Shown: positions 36,341 through 47,722, numbered from the stretch's first letter. The stretch: DNA of 64,000 bases from Diphasiastrum complanatum (GCA_029204225.1 CM055105.1:12120404-12184403); one strand, 5' to 3'. Notes: a model not told the origin generated them from the sequence alone. Numbers and translations: made by a program.

Positions 36341-38188
36341 CCAGTCATATATGTGTGTGTGTGTGTATAATCTCCTTGTAGGCTGAACTATTACAAAAGA
36401 TTTCAAATTCGTGGCATGTAGGTAATGGAGGATTTTTTTTTTTTGGGTTCAACACATCGTTGATGCAATATTAATACCAATTTTGCATCATTTGCCATTA
36501 ATTCATTGTAGAATTGCAGTTTACACACATTATAGCCTACAATTTCGCATAAAATTTCAACAAAGCATCGTGTTGGATTTGATCGTTTTGACACCATGAA
36601 ATGTAGGTGACACTTCTACATTCATTAATAAGCAAAACTTGTGTACCCTCTCAAGAGATACAAATTTTGTAAATCTTTTATGAAATGATGAAAGACATGA
36701 AACACATAAAAGTCTAAGAGCTAAAACTTTGATCTTTTTGCCCAATCTACGAATGGAAAGGAGATTCTTGGGTATCCTACGACCATAAAATATATGATTA
36801 AATTAATAACGAAATGTATTTGTCCTCACATGAACTAAAATGAAGCCCCAACATTGCCCCAAAAGTCAAGCAATTGATATCTCAAGCTTTTGGTCACCCA
36901 ATCGTCTCTTGCTAGTTCCATCATAAGCTTTAAATGCATGATGCAATCAGCGATACGAAGGTCCACTTAAAACCTTGGATAATGTGCAAAAGTGGCAATG
37001 TCTCTACAAACCAGGAAATGTGATTTTCTAGTGCCATATTTTATGATGGATGATGCACACATACTGGGCACCTCCTTCAACCACTTCAGTAAAAAGTATC
37101 TAATGCACATCTAACATTCAAATTTATTTACAATAATTATAGATACATGTGAAAGTAATGAGGTTCGGGTTTTCTCTCCAAATCTTGAAAGACAAAGCTC
37201 GGAGTTGTGGTGCTCATTCTTTCTCACCACGCCTTCCATACATTTTATGGACAAGTTTGATCATTTTTGTGTGCATACAAGAGTAGAAGCAACAACAATA
37301 ATGTAGCAATGGGACAACGTAAGAAGACATCGAACGAGTTGGCTAAGAGAATGAAGGATAGTAGATAGAATCCATGAGGGTGGTAAAACCTGATAACCTT
37401 TGGAACTCCCTTAGGTACCAATGGAATAGTATGCTCAACCATTGAGGTAGGAATATCTTTCAGATCTTTGTAAGTCGAAACAAAACGATCCTGATAAACA
37501 TCGTTGCGTATCAAATGGATAATATTGCAGATTACCTAAAATAGATTCTTGATAAAATTTGGCACTTTTAAGTCAATTTTAAAAAATGCATATTATTCTT
37601 TTATCCAAAAAATTTAACCTAAAATAAATCAACAATTCATATTGTGCATAAAATTGTGGAAGAATACATTTTTTAGAAAGCAACAAAAGAAAACTAAAAT
37701 TTTTAATATAAATTGAAACAACATCAAAAAATAAAAACAATAAAAAATCTACTAAAGTTTGAAATTTTTACAAGAACAATAAACACAATTTAAAGCAATG
37801 GGATGTCTAATTAACATTCTTTACACCGAATGTAAAATTGTAGGAGGTATTTGTCCTTTTTCTATGTTATCTAATTTTAAACTTGTCAACTTGGAATCTA
37901 TCTTTTAGTTGGATTGTATTAACACTATAATGTGAGGACAAAGTGAAAGAATATGTACATCACCCTTTTACAATGGACAATGATAAGGAATTTGGTGTTA
38001 CATTCATCATAATTTGTAACATGACTACTATATCAGGACTGTTTTTTAGAATTTAATAACAATAGTTGCTATAATTTGATAAACATTTTTTTTAACTTAA
38101 TAATTCTATTGTTAAAATATTAAAAAAGAAAATTCTAATATGTATCATAATTATAATAACACACAAAGTGATAACAAATTATACCCGA

Positions 38189-38191
<3 letters not shown>
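36341..38191. other. No gene seen; AT-rich
   Basis: It contains a short (GT)n at about 36351-36366 and a long AT-rich part from 37540 on. No coding or structured feature is supported. Confidence 0.5.
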
Positions 38192-38233
<42 letters not shown>

Positions 38234-38332
38234 TCTTACAATAATTATTGTTTATAAAATGCAATGAACAATTAATCATTCTTGCTAGTTATATAGAATT
38301 TAATGCAAAAAATTACATTAAAATACAGTGCT

Positions 38333-38388
<56 letters not shown>

Positions 38389-38407
38389 TATATACATATA
38401 CATATAC

Positions 38408-38492
<85 letters not shown>
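38192..38492. repeat. AT and ACATAT microsatellites
   Basis: An (AT)n tract lies at about 38192-38230 and a compound ATACAT/(AT)n tract at about 38333-38492. Tyr-Ile and His-Ile reading frames over them are artefacts. Confidence 0.95.
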
Positions 38493-38494
<2 letters not shown>

Positions 38495-38501
38495 GAACCA
38501 T

Positions 38502-38572
38502 GTACGGTTCACCACGGTTTTGTGTACCGTATGTTTACTAAAAATTTTGGCTAGAACCGTGGTGAACCGTAC
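38502..38572. repeat. Perfect 18-bp inverted repeat (hairpin)
   Basis: GTACGGTTCACCACGGTT at 38502-38519 and its exact reverse complement at 38555-38572 flank a 35-base loop. Related GGTTC/GAACC words recur to 39030, including CACGGTTC tgg GAACCGTG at 39004-39022. The block may be a degenerate DNA-transposon end; no transposase was found. Confidence 0.8.
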
Positions 38573-39173
38573 AATTAATTAATTAATTAATTATTATTTT
38601 TTTAGTTTCCCACTAAAAACAGTCCAAAAAAATTCTAAAAAAAGGCTAAAAAAATGTTAATAAAAATAAAAAATCTGCATTTGTGTTTGTGGATTAACAA
38701 TATGGTTCTATGGTCTGTCCAAATCTGTTATGGATCAGATCCAAATTTGTGTCTATGTTTGTGTGAGGTCCTATTTTGAACCAGAAATTCTATTATGGAT
38801 CAGGGCCTATTTGTCTGTCCAAATCTATTATGGATCATGTCCAAATATATGTCTGTCCAAATCTGTGTCCAAATCGGGTCCAAATATGTGTCTGTCTGAA
38901 TATGATAATTAAATAAATAAATAACTAATTAATTAATTAAATACTGGAACCGTATCACGATTCAATGAACTGTGGTACGGTTGCTTCCACAGTTCCCAAG
39001 ACTCACGGTTCTGGGAACCGTGGGTTCTATGATATATATTAATAATGTATAGCATATGATAGAATTGAGAAAATAAAAAACTTTAATTGTACAATAAATA
39101 CACTCAACATATAGACAATTGACATTTCAAACATCTCATATGTGATACAAAATGCTAATTTTTGTATTCTCAA

Positions 39174-40502
39174 TCAAAAAGATACATCCAAAATCTCTTC
39201 TTGATCATTATGAGTTGGTCGAGGCTGACCATCACCGTCGTGGTCACCTTCACCAACGTTACCAACATCAATATCTTCATCTTGGATATCAGCAAAATCT
39301 CCAGGTTCGTCCTTTAGAGGAGGTTGTGGCTCTAACGAGGCCACCTGCACTTTCTCTCTATCGTGGGCAAAAGATGCACCCACTTCATCATCGGCATTAG
39401 ACATATCGTCAATGGCAACAACTCTCTGGACAATAAACGCCGACTGAATTGAATCTTTTTCACTACAATTTCTTTTCTTTTTTTACCGCACACACTGTAG
39501 TGGTGCCAGTTCCAGAACAAAGATCCAAAATCCAATCATTCTCATAAGAAAATAAATCAATAAATTTATTAATTAATCTATGTGGTTTCTGGTAGGAATT
39601 AACCACAGCTCAAGAGACATCTGTGAATCGAAGCTTTCTTGTCACAGCCGGGAAGGATAAAACATTTGAGAGATTTCTCTTACGACAATGTCGTGTCACT
39701 CGACATTTGTCAAGCAAAGAGAAATACCCAACTGACATCATTTCAAATGCGCTGAATAAGCGCTCACCTGGTGCATTGTGGCCCTGCCACATAAAAATAG
39801 AATTTCATGAAAACAATGAATCAAACTAAAATAAATTATGAGCTACTAACATCAAAAGGATTAATCAAATTGAAATATTTCATACCAAATCATGGATTCA
39901 TATCCATGTGTTTCGTTCTTCAAAGCCTTTGCAACAACAACTTGATTAGTGGAATGAAAAAAAATGATTATCCAAAGTGATGCAGTGGTGATCTCCCTGA
40001 AAGATTTCACCACATGGAGAATTTGCTGATATGTAAAGGCAGACTCATCAAAAGATGATCCCCTGAGCTTGTACCCATAGGGAATATCAGCAATAGCCAA
40101 TGTATAATTTTTTTTTGACACAATCCGAACAATACCCTTGACATTACATGTGAAAATGGCCCAATGCCAAACACGGAGAGGATCTCTAGGAGAGATAAAT
40201 GAAAGGAGTGGATCCACGGCTGAACTCGCATAGAGTTAACTACCTTGGCGGCCATCTCCACGCTAGCCAAAAAGCACCATAGCAGCTCCTAGCAGGTGCT
40301 CGAAAAAGAAAAGAAAAAAGAAAATACACCAAGAGTCTAGCAGTAGAAATATTACTTTCCCCACCCATCTATTCTCTTCCTCAACAACTTCCTTTACGGT
40401 TGTCCTCTTAGGTGGTGGAGGTTCATGCACGACAGAGACTTTTGATGGTGATTCCCCATCAGCTGCTGGATGACTTGTCCTACGTTTCTTATGCGTGACT
40501 TT
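39174..40502 (-). pseudogene. Beta-class N6-adenine/N4-cytosine DNA methyltransferase-like relic
   Basis: Minus-strand segments in order: 40502-40356, basic and Pro/Glu-rich, ending at a GT donor; 40217-39880 with LAIADIPYGYKLRG, a DPPY-like motif IV (D at 40086-40088, Y at 40077-40079), then FTYQQILHVV and LWIIIFFHS; 39785-39437 with GHNAPGERLF, one stop, QKPHRLINKFIDLFS (motif X-like) and NDWILDLCSGTGTTTVCAV, the S-adenosylmethionine motif I at 39525-39505. After a slip in an A-tract, RNCSEKDSIQSAFIVQRVV follows, resembling motif II, then an acidic tail to 39174. Order IV, X, I is that of the bacterial-type N6_N4_Mtase family. The exon joints do not phase perfectly and a stop and a shift are present, so this copy is broken. 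The right end is cut by an LTR at 40504. Confidence 0.65.
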
Positions 40503-40503
40503 T

Positions 40504-41430
40504 ACGAAACGAAACTTGAACAAGCCCTGATATTGACATTGTTGCAGCAAAATCAAATTAACTACGAACGAAAACAATTCGGATGGATTTCAGATATGAT
40601 TGCTAGTCATTGTCAGCATATCATTCTTACAATCCTCCAGAATGTAGACAGACACTGTTGATCTACGTATTAGATTAACACAACATTCAACAAAAACTGA
40701 ACCAGTGTGCGGAAATGATAAATGAGTGAATAAGATACGCAAGCGATGGCAGACAATAATTCATTCAAGATCAGACTAAAATAAGAGTGATATGTGCATA
40801 ATAGCTACAATATCATCTATTGATCCTCTTGTTTTTTGTGCACTGTATGACAGACCCACATAGTGTGTTGGCGTGAGAGAAGTGGCGCTCTCTCACGAGT
40901 AATGTCTCGCTTACTAGCGGACTTCTTGGATCTCTATGGATCCTACTTACAAAACTTGTCTCACTCGCAGGCGCGGACTTCTATTCTGTAGTCTGTATTT
41001 TGTGTGTATCTATCTCCTACTGTATGTATCTTATACATTCAGAGCAGCACACCAGAATAGATAGACTAAACAATCTATAACTAATCACGGATTACAAGAG
41101 AGGTGGGTTAGGCACGTCCTAACACTCTTTCGCTGACATCATCGTATCAAATTAGGGGTTTTTGTACTTCTTGGTACTTGCATGATCTTCCTAATCTTTT
41201 GGAACGTGAAGATAAAAAAAGTGTCGCGAAGATTTTCGTGTCGCTTCGAGCCGTTTGACTTTTGCGTCGTCTAACTTTCTCCTATTGTATCACAAAAAAA
41301 TTTCTTTCGCGAATTTCTCGCGTTCGTGTCTTTTCGTATGTTTGCGAACATTTTTGCTTTGTGTCTTTTCGTCAGATTGAGGGCTGAAAGCTAGCAAAGC
41401 TTTGGTAATAAAAACATTTTGTTTCTTCAG
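40504..41430 (-). repeat. Left copy of a direct repeat (3' LTR plus gag end)
   Basis: It matches 42090-42680 in the same orientation, with about 330 bp (roughly 40932-41263) absent from the right copy. The part from 40504 to about 41374 is probably the 3' LTR of a minus-strand element, missing about 66 bp at its far end, and the rest is gag sequence. The exact LTR start is uncertain because no purine tract precedes the best TG (41373-41374). Confidence 0.65.
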
Positions 41431-41910
41431 CTCCCTTTCAAAGCGTGCTAGCTTGATGACTCCAAGACACATTGCATTTTGTGCTCCAGAATTGTGTAGT
41501 GATAAGAATAGATCCTTCATCTTCCTAATGAAGGGAGTGAGGTCTTTACCATCCCACTGCAGGTTTATCAGCTGATCTTCGAGCAGCATTATCTGACTGC
41601 GTGATTTCGTTTGAAATCTTGTGAGTAATCTATCCCACATCTCCTTTGCTTTAGAGATTGTAGCCAGGTCAAGAGTTAGGCTATCCTCGATGGATGAAGA
41701 TAACACGACTACTGCCTTGTCATTCTTCTCCCTCCATTCGCGTAGCTCCTTGTCTGTAGTTGTAGGCATCTCCTCGGTGCCATCTACCCAGGGGAATAAT
41801 CCTTCTCTCTTTAATATTAGCGAGGTCTTAACCTTCCATGCTAGGAAGTTAGATTTTGATGAATGGAGGATTGTACAAATCTTGGATTGTATGCTGCTTA
41901 TTGAAGCCAT
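41290..41910 (-). CDS. Gag protein of a gag-only LTR element (UBN2-type)
   Basis: 206 uninterrupted codons encode a Copia-type capsid: NFLAWKVKTSLILKREGLF, KEMWDRLLTRFQ, LLEDQLINLQWDGKDLTPFI and IRKMKDLFLSLHNSG. The start ATG lies about 100 bp after the primer binding site at 42010. The C terminus changes to a Lys/Glu-rich stretch that already belongs to the repeated LTR-like sequence, and the frame stops at 41290 without zinc knuckle, protease or pol. This is the organisation of terminal-repeat retrotransposons carrying only gag, whose particles would depend on another element's enzymes. The frame is open, but expression is not established. Confidence 0.7.
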   Translation of the reverse strand: MASISSIQSKICTILHSSKSNFLAWKVKTSLILKREGLFPWVDGTEEMPTTTDKELREWREKNDKAVVVLSSSIEDSLTLDLATISKAKEMWDRLLTRFQTKSRSQIMLLEDQLINLQWDGKDLTPFIRKMKDLFLSLHNSGAQNAMCLGVIKLARFERELKKQNVFITKALLAFSPQSDEKTQSKNVRKHTKRHEREKFAKEIFL

Positions 41911-42009
41911 TGCTATAAATTATGTCCTCACTTGTTGATGGTTCTTTGTTTGAATGCTTGGCATCTTGGATTTAATAGCTTTCTGGCTATGTCAGACTAT
42001 GACAGATGG

Positions 42010-42021
42010 GCTCTGATACCA
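42010..42021 (-). promoter_or_regulatory. Primer binding site
   Basis: Minus strand TGGTATCAGAGC lies two bases inside a CA LTR end (TG at 42023 on the plus strand). It defines the 5' LTR as the sequence to the right and the gag at 41910-41290 as the first internal coding region. Confidence 0.88.
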
Positions 42022-42022
42022 C

Positions 42023-42680
42023 TGATGCGAAAAATGTGGGTAACGCTAATTGCAAATATCAATCAGGCTCTCAAACAAAACGTAACGAAACGAAACGAAA
42101 CTTGAACAAGCCCTGATATTGACATTGCTGCAGCGAAATCAAATTAACTGCGAACGAAAACAATTCGGATAGATTTCAGATATGATTGCTGGTCATTGTC
42201 AACTATATCATTCTTACAATCCTCCAGAATGTAGACAGACACTGCTGATCTACGTATTAGATTAACACAACATTCAACAAAAACTGAACCAGTGTGCGGA
42301 TTGATAAATGAGTGAATAAGATACACAAGCGATGGTAGACGATAATTCATTCAAGATCAGACTAAAATAAGAGTGATATGTGCATAATAGCTACAGTATC
42401 ATCTATTGATTCTCTTGTTTTTTGTGCGCTGTATGACAGACCCACACAATGCGTTGGCGTGAGAGAAGTGGCGCTCTCTCACGAGTAATGTCTCACTTAC
42501 TAGTGGACTTCTTGTCGTCTAACTTTCTCCTGCTGTATCACGAAAAAAAAAATTGCAAATTTCTCGTGTTCGTGTCTTTTCGTCAAGGTGTTCGCGAACA
42601 TTTTTGCTTCGTGTCTTTTCGTCAGACTCAGGGCTAAAAGCTAGCAAAGCTTTGGTAATAGAAACGTTTTGTTTCTTCAG
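42023..42680 (-). repeat. 5' LTR plus upstream gag remnant (right copy)
   Basis: From 42023 to about 42624 this is the 5' LTR, with an internal deletion at about 42514 relative to the left copy. The remaining 42625-42680 reads LKKQNVSITKALLAFSPES on the minus strand, the end of a second gag upstream of the LTR. The order gag end, LTR, gag, LTR indicates a tandem of two elements sharing an LTR. Confidence 0.65.
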
Positions 42681-43374
42681 CGTAACTGTATGCTAAGGAG
42701 ATCTTATCAAGGATAGGGATTAAGCTAGGAATAAGGGTAATTTTCGCTTAGGCTTAGAATCAGTGCAGCGGGTTTTCTTATCCACCTTCAACCTTAAATC
42801 TAATCACTTGCAAAGCATCAAGTGATGAAGAGGATTCTAACATGTCACGCGGAAGTTAGTTCCCATAAGAGCGATAACATAATTCAGATTCATACACAGG
42901 CTTATGATTCAACATTTACCACTACGATCCACTAACCCTAATACACAAAATCAAGTTTATTTTTTTCTCCCTCCCTCTCTTTTCTCTCATAAAAATAGAA
43001 ACAAGGTTTAATCCCAACAATTAGCAAATCCAAATAACACAAAGATCCAAAGAAAACATGATAGATGGAGCAAGGAGAAGAGCAAAGACATTCAAATGCA
43101 ATTTGATAGAATCTCTACTTCTTGATTAAACATTTGAATATGAGAAATGAATTACAAATCACCACTCATTAGGGCCCTTTTTGAACTCAAAAAGGGCCTC
43201 TTCCTTGCCTAAACATATTTGATAATCTGGATTAATTAACTTGCTAATAGTCCTATGTGGCAGTTCACCTTGGGTTTAACTTGAGTTAGAACCTATTCAC
43301 ATAGGTTGCACTTGAACCTAGTATAGTAAATGAATAAAGATTTAAATTTATTACTTGTAAAAAGATAGATTTGT
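42681..43374. other. No gene seen
   Basis: Anonymous sequence. The region around 42690-42960 has no recognised similarity. The rest is AT-rich. Confidence 0.5.
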
Positions 43375-44095
43375 TTTTGAATTTGTGAAAGTTGAAATTT
43401 TTTTCACACCTCATAGGTCTTTTTTTAAGCTTTATTTTGGTGAGAAAATATGTTGCAAATTTTTTTATTTTTCATTTTGAAATGTACAAGAAACGGTACA
43501 AGGGGGGAGAGGTCCCCCCTTTGTACTAAGAAAAAAGAATTTGAAAATGTAAGGGGGTGGAGGTACCCCTACGCCCCCCCCCCATCTCCTGCACTGCCGC
43601 CGCTTCTCTGCTGGCGCACACACACCCCAGGCCAGCACACTCCGGGCCGCTGGCCCAGCTCGATGCTTCAGCCACTACTCGCAACCAAGGCACTACTCCG
43701 GGCCAGCACACTCCGAGCCGCTAGCCCGGGCTCGATGCCCAGCTGCCCAGATTCAGCCACATGGTCGGCTTCAATCACTACTCGCGACCAGGGCGCTGGG
43801 CATCGAGCCGGGCTAGCGGTCCGGAGTGTGCTAGCCCGAGGTGTGTGTGTGCCAGCAGGGAAGCGACGACCGTGCAGGGTGGAGCGGGGGGGGGGGGGGG
43901 GGGGGACCACCCCCCTTACATTTTTCATTTTTTTTTCATAGGTACAAAGGGGGGGGGCTCTCCCCCCCTTGTACCATTTTTTGTACATTTCAAAATGAAA
44001 AATAGAAAAATTTTCAACATATTTTCTCACCAAAATAAAGCTAAAAAAAAGACCTATGAAGTGTGAAAAAAAATTCAACCTTCACAAATTCAAAA
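43375..44095. mobile_element. Foldback element with two long inverted arms
   Basis: The ends are TTTTGAATTTGTGAA (43375-43389) and its exact reverse complement (44081-44095). The arms remain collinear inward: matching blocks include CATAGGTC, GCTTTATTTTGGTGAGAAAA, CATTTTGAAATGTACAA, a poly-C/poly-G block, and in the GC-rich centre CTCGATGCCCAGC against GCTGGGCATCGAG. The axis is near 43735. The left inner arm carries a small duplication (GCCAGCACACTCC twice). No protein is encoded. It could be a MITE-like foldback transposon or a hairpin-RNA locus. Flanking target duplications were not resolved. Confidence 0.8.
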
Positions 44096-45160
44096 TTTGA
44101 ATTTAGGCCTTGCTTATGAGTGTCACATTGTCATTATAAGGGGCTAGGAGAGTATAGTTAGAGTGTGGTTAGTGGGTGAGTTAGATTTTGGTAATTTCAT
44201 CTAGGCCATTGAATGTGCCATGTCATATGGACCATTCCATCTCACTTGTCATTCTTTTATTGGTACACATGTCGTTGGCCTCAATTCCTACCTTTCTTAG
44301 GCCTAAAGTCCTTTTATTAACTTCTAATCAATCAAATAACTATGTGATCATCGGGTTGGATTTACACACGCACAGGCCAAATCCCTCTCACTTATTACCT
44401 GCTAATAAATGAATAATCTAATCATGAATTAGGGTTTCCTTGATATCCACAAACTCTCAAACAATCAGGGTGAGGGGTAGGTTCAGAGTTATAATCAGAG
44501 TCACAGTCCCGATCACAGTTTAGGTGCGGAGAAGAATTTGACATGGGCTCAAGTCGCAGTCGCGGTTGAGCTGGAGCACGCCCAATGGGGTCTTTTTCAA
44601 GGTTTAAAAATCGAAAAAATATCTAAGTAAGGACCTCCAACATAGCATAACACATTTATGAACAAATAATCCCACATGCTATCAGAGTGCTCAAAGCTAC
44701 CAATACGCATTTTCCTATAGTAACTCGCACATTTCAGCACTTTTGCCATTGATTTCTTCCATCCTTGAAGAAAATGATTGATCCCAAAGTTCGTCCTCCT
44801 TGGAAATAGCTACAACTCCATGAGAAAATCAAGATTCCTTCTTGACTCAAAAGGATCACAAAGAGGCATCATCATATTACCAAGATCTTGAGAATTAGAC
44901 ACATCAAGATTGGCAAGACTATGCATGCTACAATAACAAAGATTTTGCATCATTTCTCCATGCTTGATTTCCATGCTAATCTCATATCTAATGAGGCTAA
45001 ATACATCATAATGGATATAAGTATTCCTGGAAGATGATTCACTTATTCTCATAATGTGTTTACAACTTGCCTCACAACATGTAAAAATACCATCATCCAA
45101 CAAATGAATGAATCGACCAATCCTACTTGCATAAAATCCGAGAGCAAGTAGATAGATATT
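44096..45160. other. No gene supported
   Basis: An open minus-strand stretch at 44810-45103 (97 codons) has no recognisable domain. The rest is anonymous, with a short repeated CACAGT/CGCAGTCGCGG section around 44500-44565. Confidence 0.45.
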
Positions 45161-45600
45161 TTACACATGAACTAATGGCATGCTATCAAATGGAGAATCA
45201 CAAATTTTCACATTTTTGTATCTCATCAAAGCATCATAGTCATGTGAAATTATCTCAAGTCTACTTTGAGATTTAGGCACATCATCAAAGCAACTTGATC
45301 CATCTATCAAAGAAGTCATGAAAGTGTTATAAATAAATGAGATAGTGTCTTCTCTTTTCATATCCTTGCTCACGCAAAAAAATCCTTGATGGCTCCTCCT
45401 TGGATCTTGATGATCCCCTTGGTGTGCTTGGTTGTAGAGATTGATTCTCTACACCTCCTTCTTCACTTGACTCCTCCTTGAGCCTTGCAAGATTCTTGAC
45501 ACCAACAATATTAGAAGCATTTCCATTCACACTAGGGTGGGTTGGGTCTTCTTCTCCATGTATTGCTGGCAAGTCTTGAGGGCTTGTTTGGCCTGGGCGA
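45161..45600 (-). other. Unrecognised reading frames
   Basis: Two overlapping minus-strand frames (45572-45327 and 45373-45161) read as one sequence with a frameshift near 45350: EDPTHPSVNGNASN, ESSEEGGVENQSLQPSTPRG, then MKREDTISFIYNTFMTSLID. The Ser/Glu/Pro-rich part resembles the linker before Copia reverse transcriptase, but the rest does not match Copia. Function is unknown. Confidence 0.3.
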
Positions 45601-46504
45601 GCTTGTGACTTGCGCTTGCCCTGTACTTGTCAAACTCTGCCTGATAGCTGTTCAATGTTTGGCTATACACCTGCACCTGACGCTTAAAGAGATTCATCTC
45701 TGCCTAAGAGAGCGGCCTTGAGTCTGGTGCAGGTTGAGCTAGCCAGGCGAGTTTTTCACTTTGTAAGGCTTTCACTTTCGTCCGCAGGCACGTATTCTCT
45801 ACTTCATAAATTTGTAGTTGCGCCTAGAGGAGAGCCAGCCGTTGGGACGCTTCGGATTGAAGCTCCCGCACCTTCGTGGAGGCCTCTGTCAGCGCTTTGG
45901 AGAGGCTTTGGATATATTGGTTGAGGCCATCTTCCTTTTGCTGCAGCTTGGCAATCTCCCGATGCCCTTCTTGTTCATGCTGTTGAGCTAGAATTAACTC
46001 TTGCTGCAACTTTGTGAGTTCCGCTCGCAGCCGTGTGTTGCTTGTCGCCAGGTGGAGTACCATGCTGTCCAAAATGGCCTTGGCTGCTACCGCCTCCAGG
46101 ATGTATGTGCCCGTTTGGTACGCCGTCGTTAAGTTTGTTGGAACAGCCGGTACGCTGGCACTGATAGGGGCTTGTGTGGTAGTGGCCCCGATGACTTGTG
46201 GAGCTCCATCGTCGTTGTCCTCAATCAGGTTCTCAAGGGACCTGTTGTCATCTAGAGCGGTGGTGGGATCTGTCCGATCTGACAATGGTATGAAAATTGT
46301 CTGAACAAATGCGTCATCAGGCAACGGATGGTCGCCTTGACAACCTTTGGTGGCGAAACAGGTGGTGTGAGAGAAGCAACAATGGAAACGGGGGTGAGGA
46401 CTATTTGTCCAAACGAGAGGATGGGAGGAACAGAGGGGTTTGAAGTCTTCCCAACCCTTCATTGCTAGTATTCCTTTCAATGAAATGCAATTCAATTTTG
46501 ACAT
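45600..46504 (-). pseudogene. Coiled-coil protein of unknown function, broken
   Basis: The main open frame 46504-45824 (226 codons) has an acidic middle (NLIEDNDDG), an Ala-rich stretch and a coiled coil of about 80 residues with regular Leu/Gln heptads (LRAELTKLQQELILAQQHEQ, then YIQSLSKALTEASTKVRELQ). After a stop at 45824 the same frame continues LQIYEVENTCLRTKVKALQS, another stop, and FKRQVQVYSQTLNSYQAEFD. Together about 300 residues of coiled coil are visible. It could be a host gene relic or a retroelement structural protein. Confidence 0.45.
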
Positions 46505-47722
46505 TCCACTTGAAAGGTGATTGCTTGAAACAAAAGCTTATAGCACTCTTCAATCTTTTAACATGAAAATTTTCATACTCGCCTTTCAAAACACAACACC
46601 TTAATAAAATGGACCAATCGTCTGTCAAATGGGCCAATCATATTGTAACCCTTCATTTAACACTTACCATTCAAATGTGAAATAGGAAAGGTCCATTGCC
46701 TCTCAACTCACTTGCCAAGATTCAAAAAATGGTGGGCTCAGTGTGAAAACACCCTAACCTTTTCCAAACTCTTTATCATTTTCTAAGATCACACTCAAGG
46801 AACAAGGGTCCACATTGTTTGGGTAACTCGAATACGGCAGGCCCGAGCCGCATGTGGCCAATATGGACTAGGTAGCGGGCGTGAGCAGGCTCGCTACCGT
46901 GTGTAGTAGGTCGCATTCACGCACCGAGCCGCCCTGCGGCGAGGTGAGTTGAAGGCTACCTCCTGTAGCAGGCCTGCCCACGCCTGCACACGGGCATTAT
47001 TTGCCATTTGGGCCCTTCAACTGGCCTTCCGTTAATAGGTTGTCGCACTATGGCTCTGAACATGTGTTCAAAACCAATGAAAATGTGACAGCACTATGAG
47101 CCCAAATGCAAATTATGGCACCGTTGTTTACTTTTATTCGAATTCGAATCCCTCGTCCAAAAGTAGCTGTTAGAAGGCGGGCCGTCCGTTTGAACTCTAA
47201 ACATTAACCAATACGCTCCTCAGAATCTGACCGTTCGATACAAAACTCAACGGTCCGATTTGCCTATAGTTGGCCCTAACCATAGTCTAGTTAAATTTCA
47301 ACACAGGTGCCAATAAGCTGCTCCTAGTCTTCTCTTCTGCGTCCACAAATACGCCCAAAGCTTCACGCCATCGCCATCGCCATCGCCATCGTTCTTGATT
47401 CTTCTTCTTCTTCTTGCTCAAGCGTTTGTGCTTGCTTGATCAAGGATTCCGCATCCTCTCTCTCGCTTGAATCTATCTTATCTGAATCAAATCGTTCATT
47501 GGCTTGCATATTTGATCTGTTTATGTTTTTGTTGGATTGCATTAATCGGTTGATTATGTCTTCCAACTGATCTTATATTCACGATTAACTGTTCTTTGGC
47601 TTGTATTTATCTGTTTCCTGTGGCTTTCCTTGATCTGTTTTCGTTGGCTTTCATTTTAGCCGTTTTTGTTGGCTTACATTTCATAGTTGTTTTTCGTCGG
47701 CTTTGCATCAATACTCTTAAAG
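46505..47722. other. 5' flank of the beta-tubulin gene
   Basis: No gene seen. 46840-47000 is GC-rich. A (CATCGC)n run at about 47368-47392 and a CTT-rich run at 47399-47417 are in the likely transcribed leader. Promoter elements could not be assigned with confidence. Confidence 0.45.

Noticed and set aside
38248-38582. Tyr-Ile, Tyr-Thr and His-Ile open frames
   Set aside because: Translation of AT/ACATAT microsatellites on both strands.
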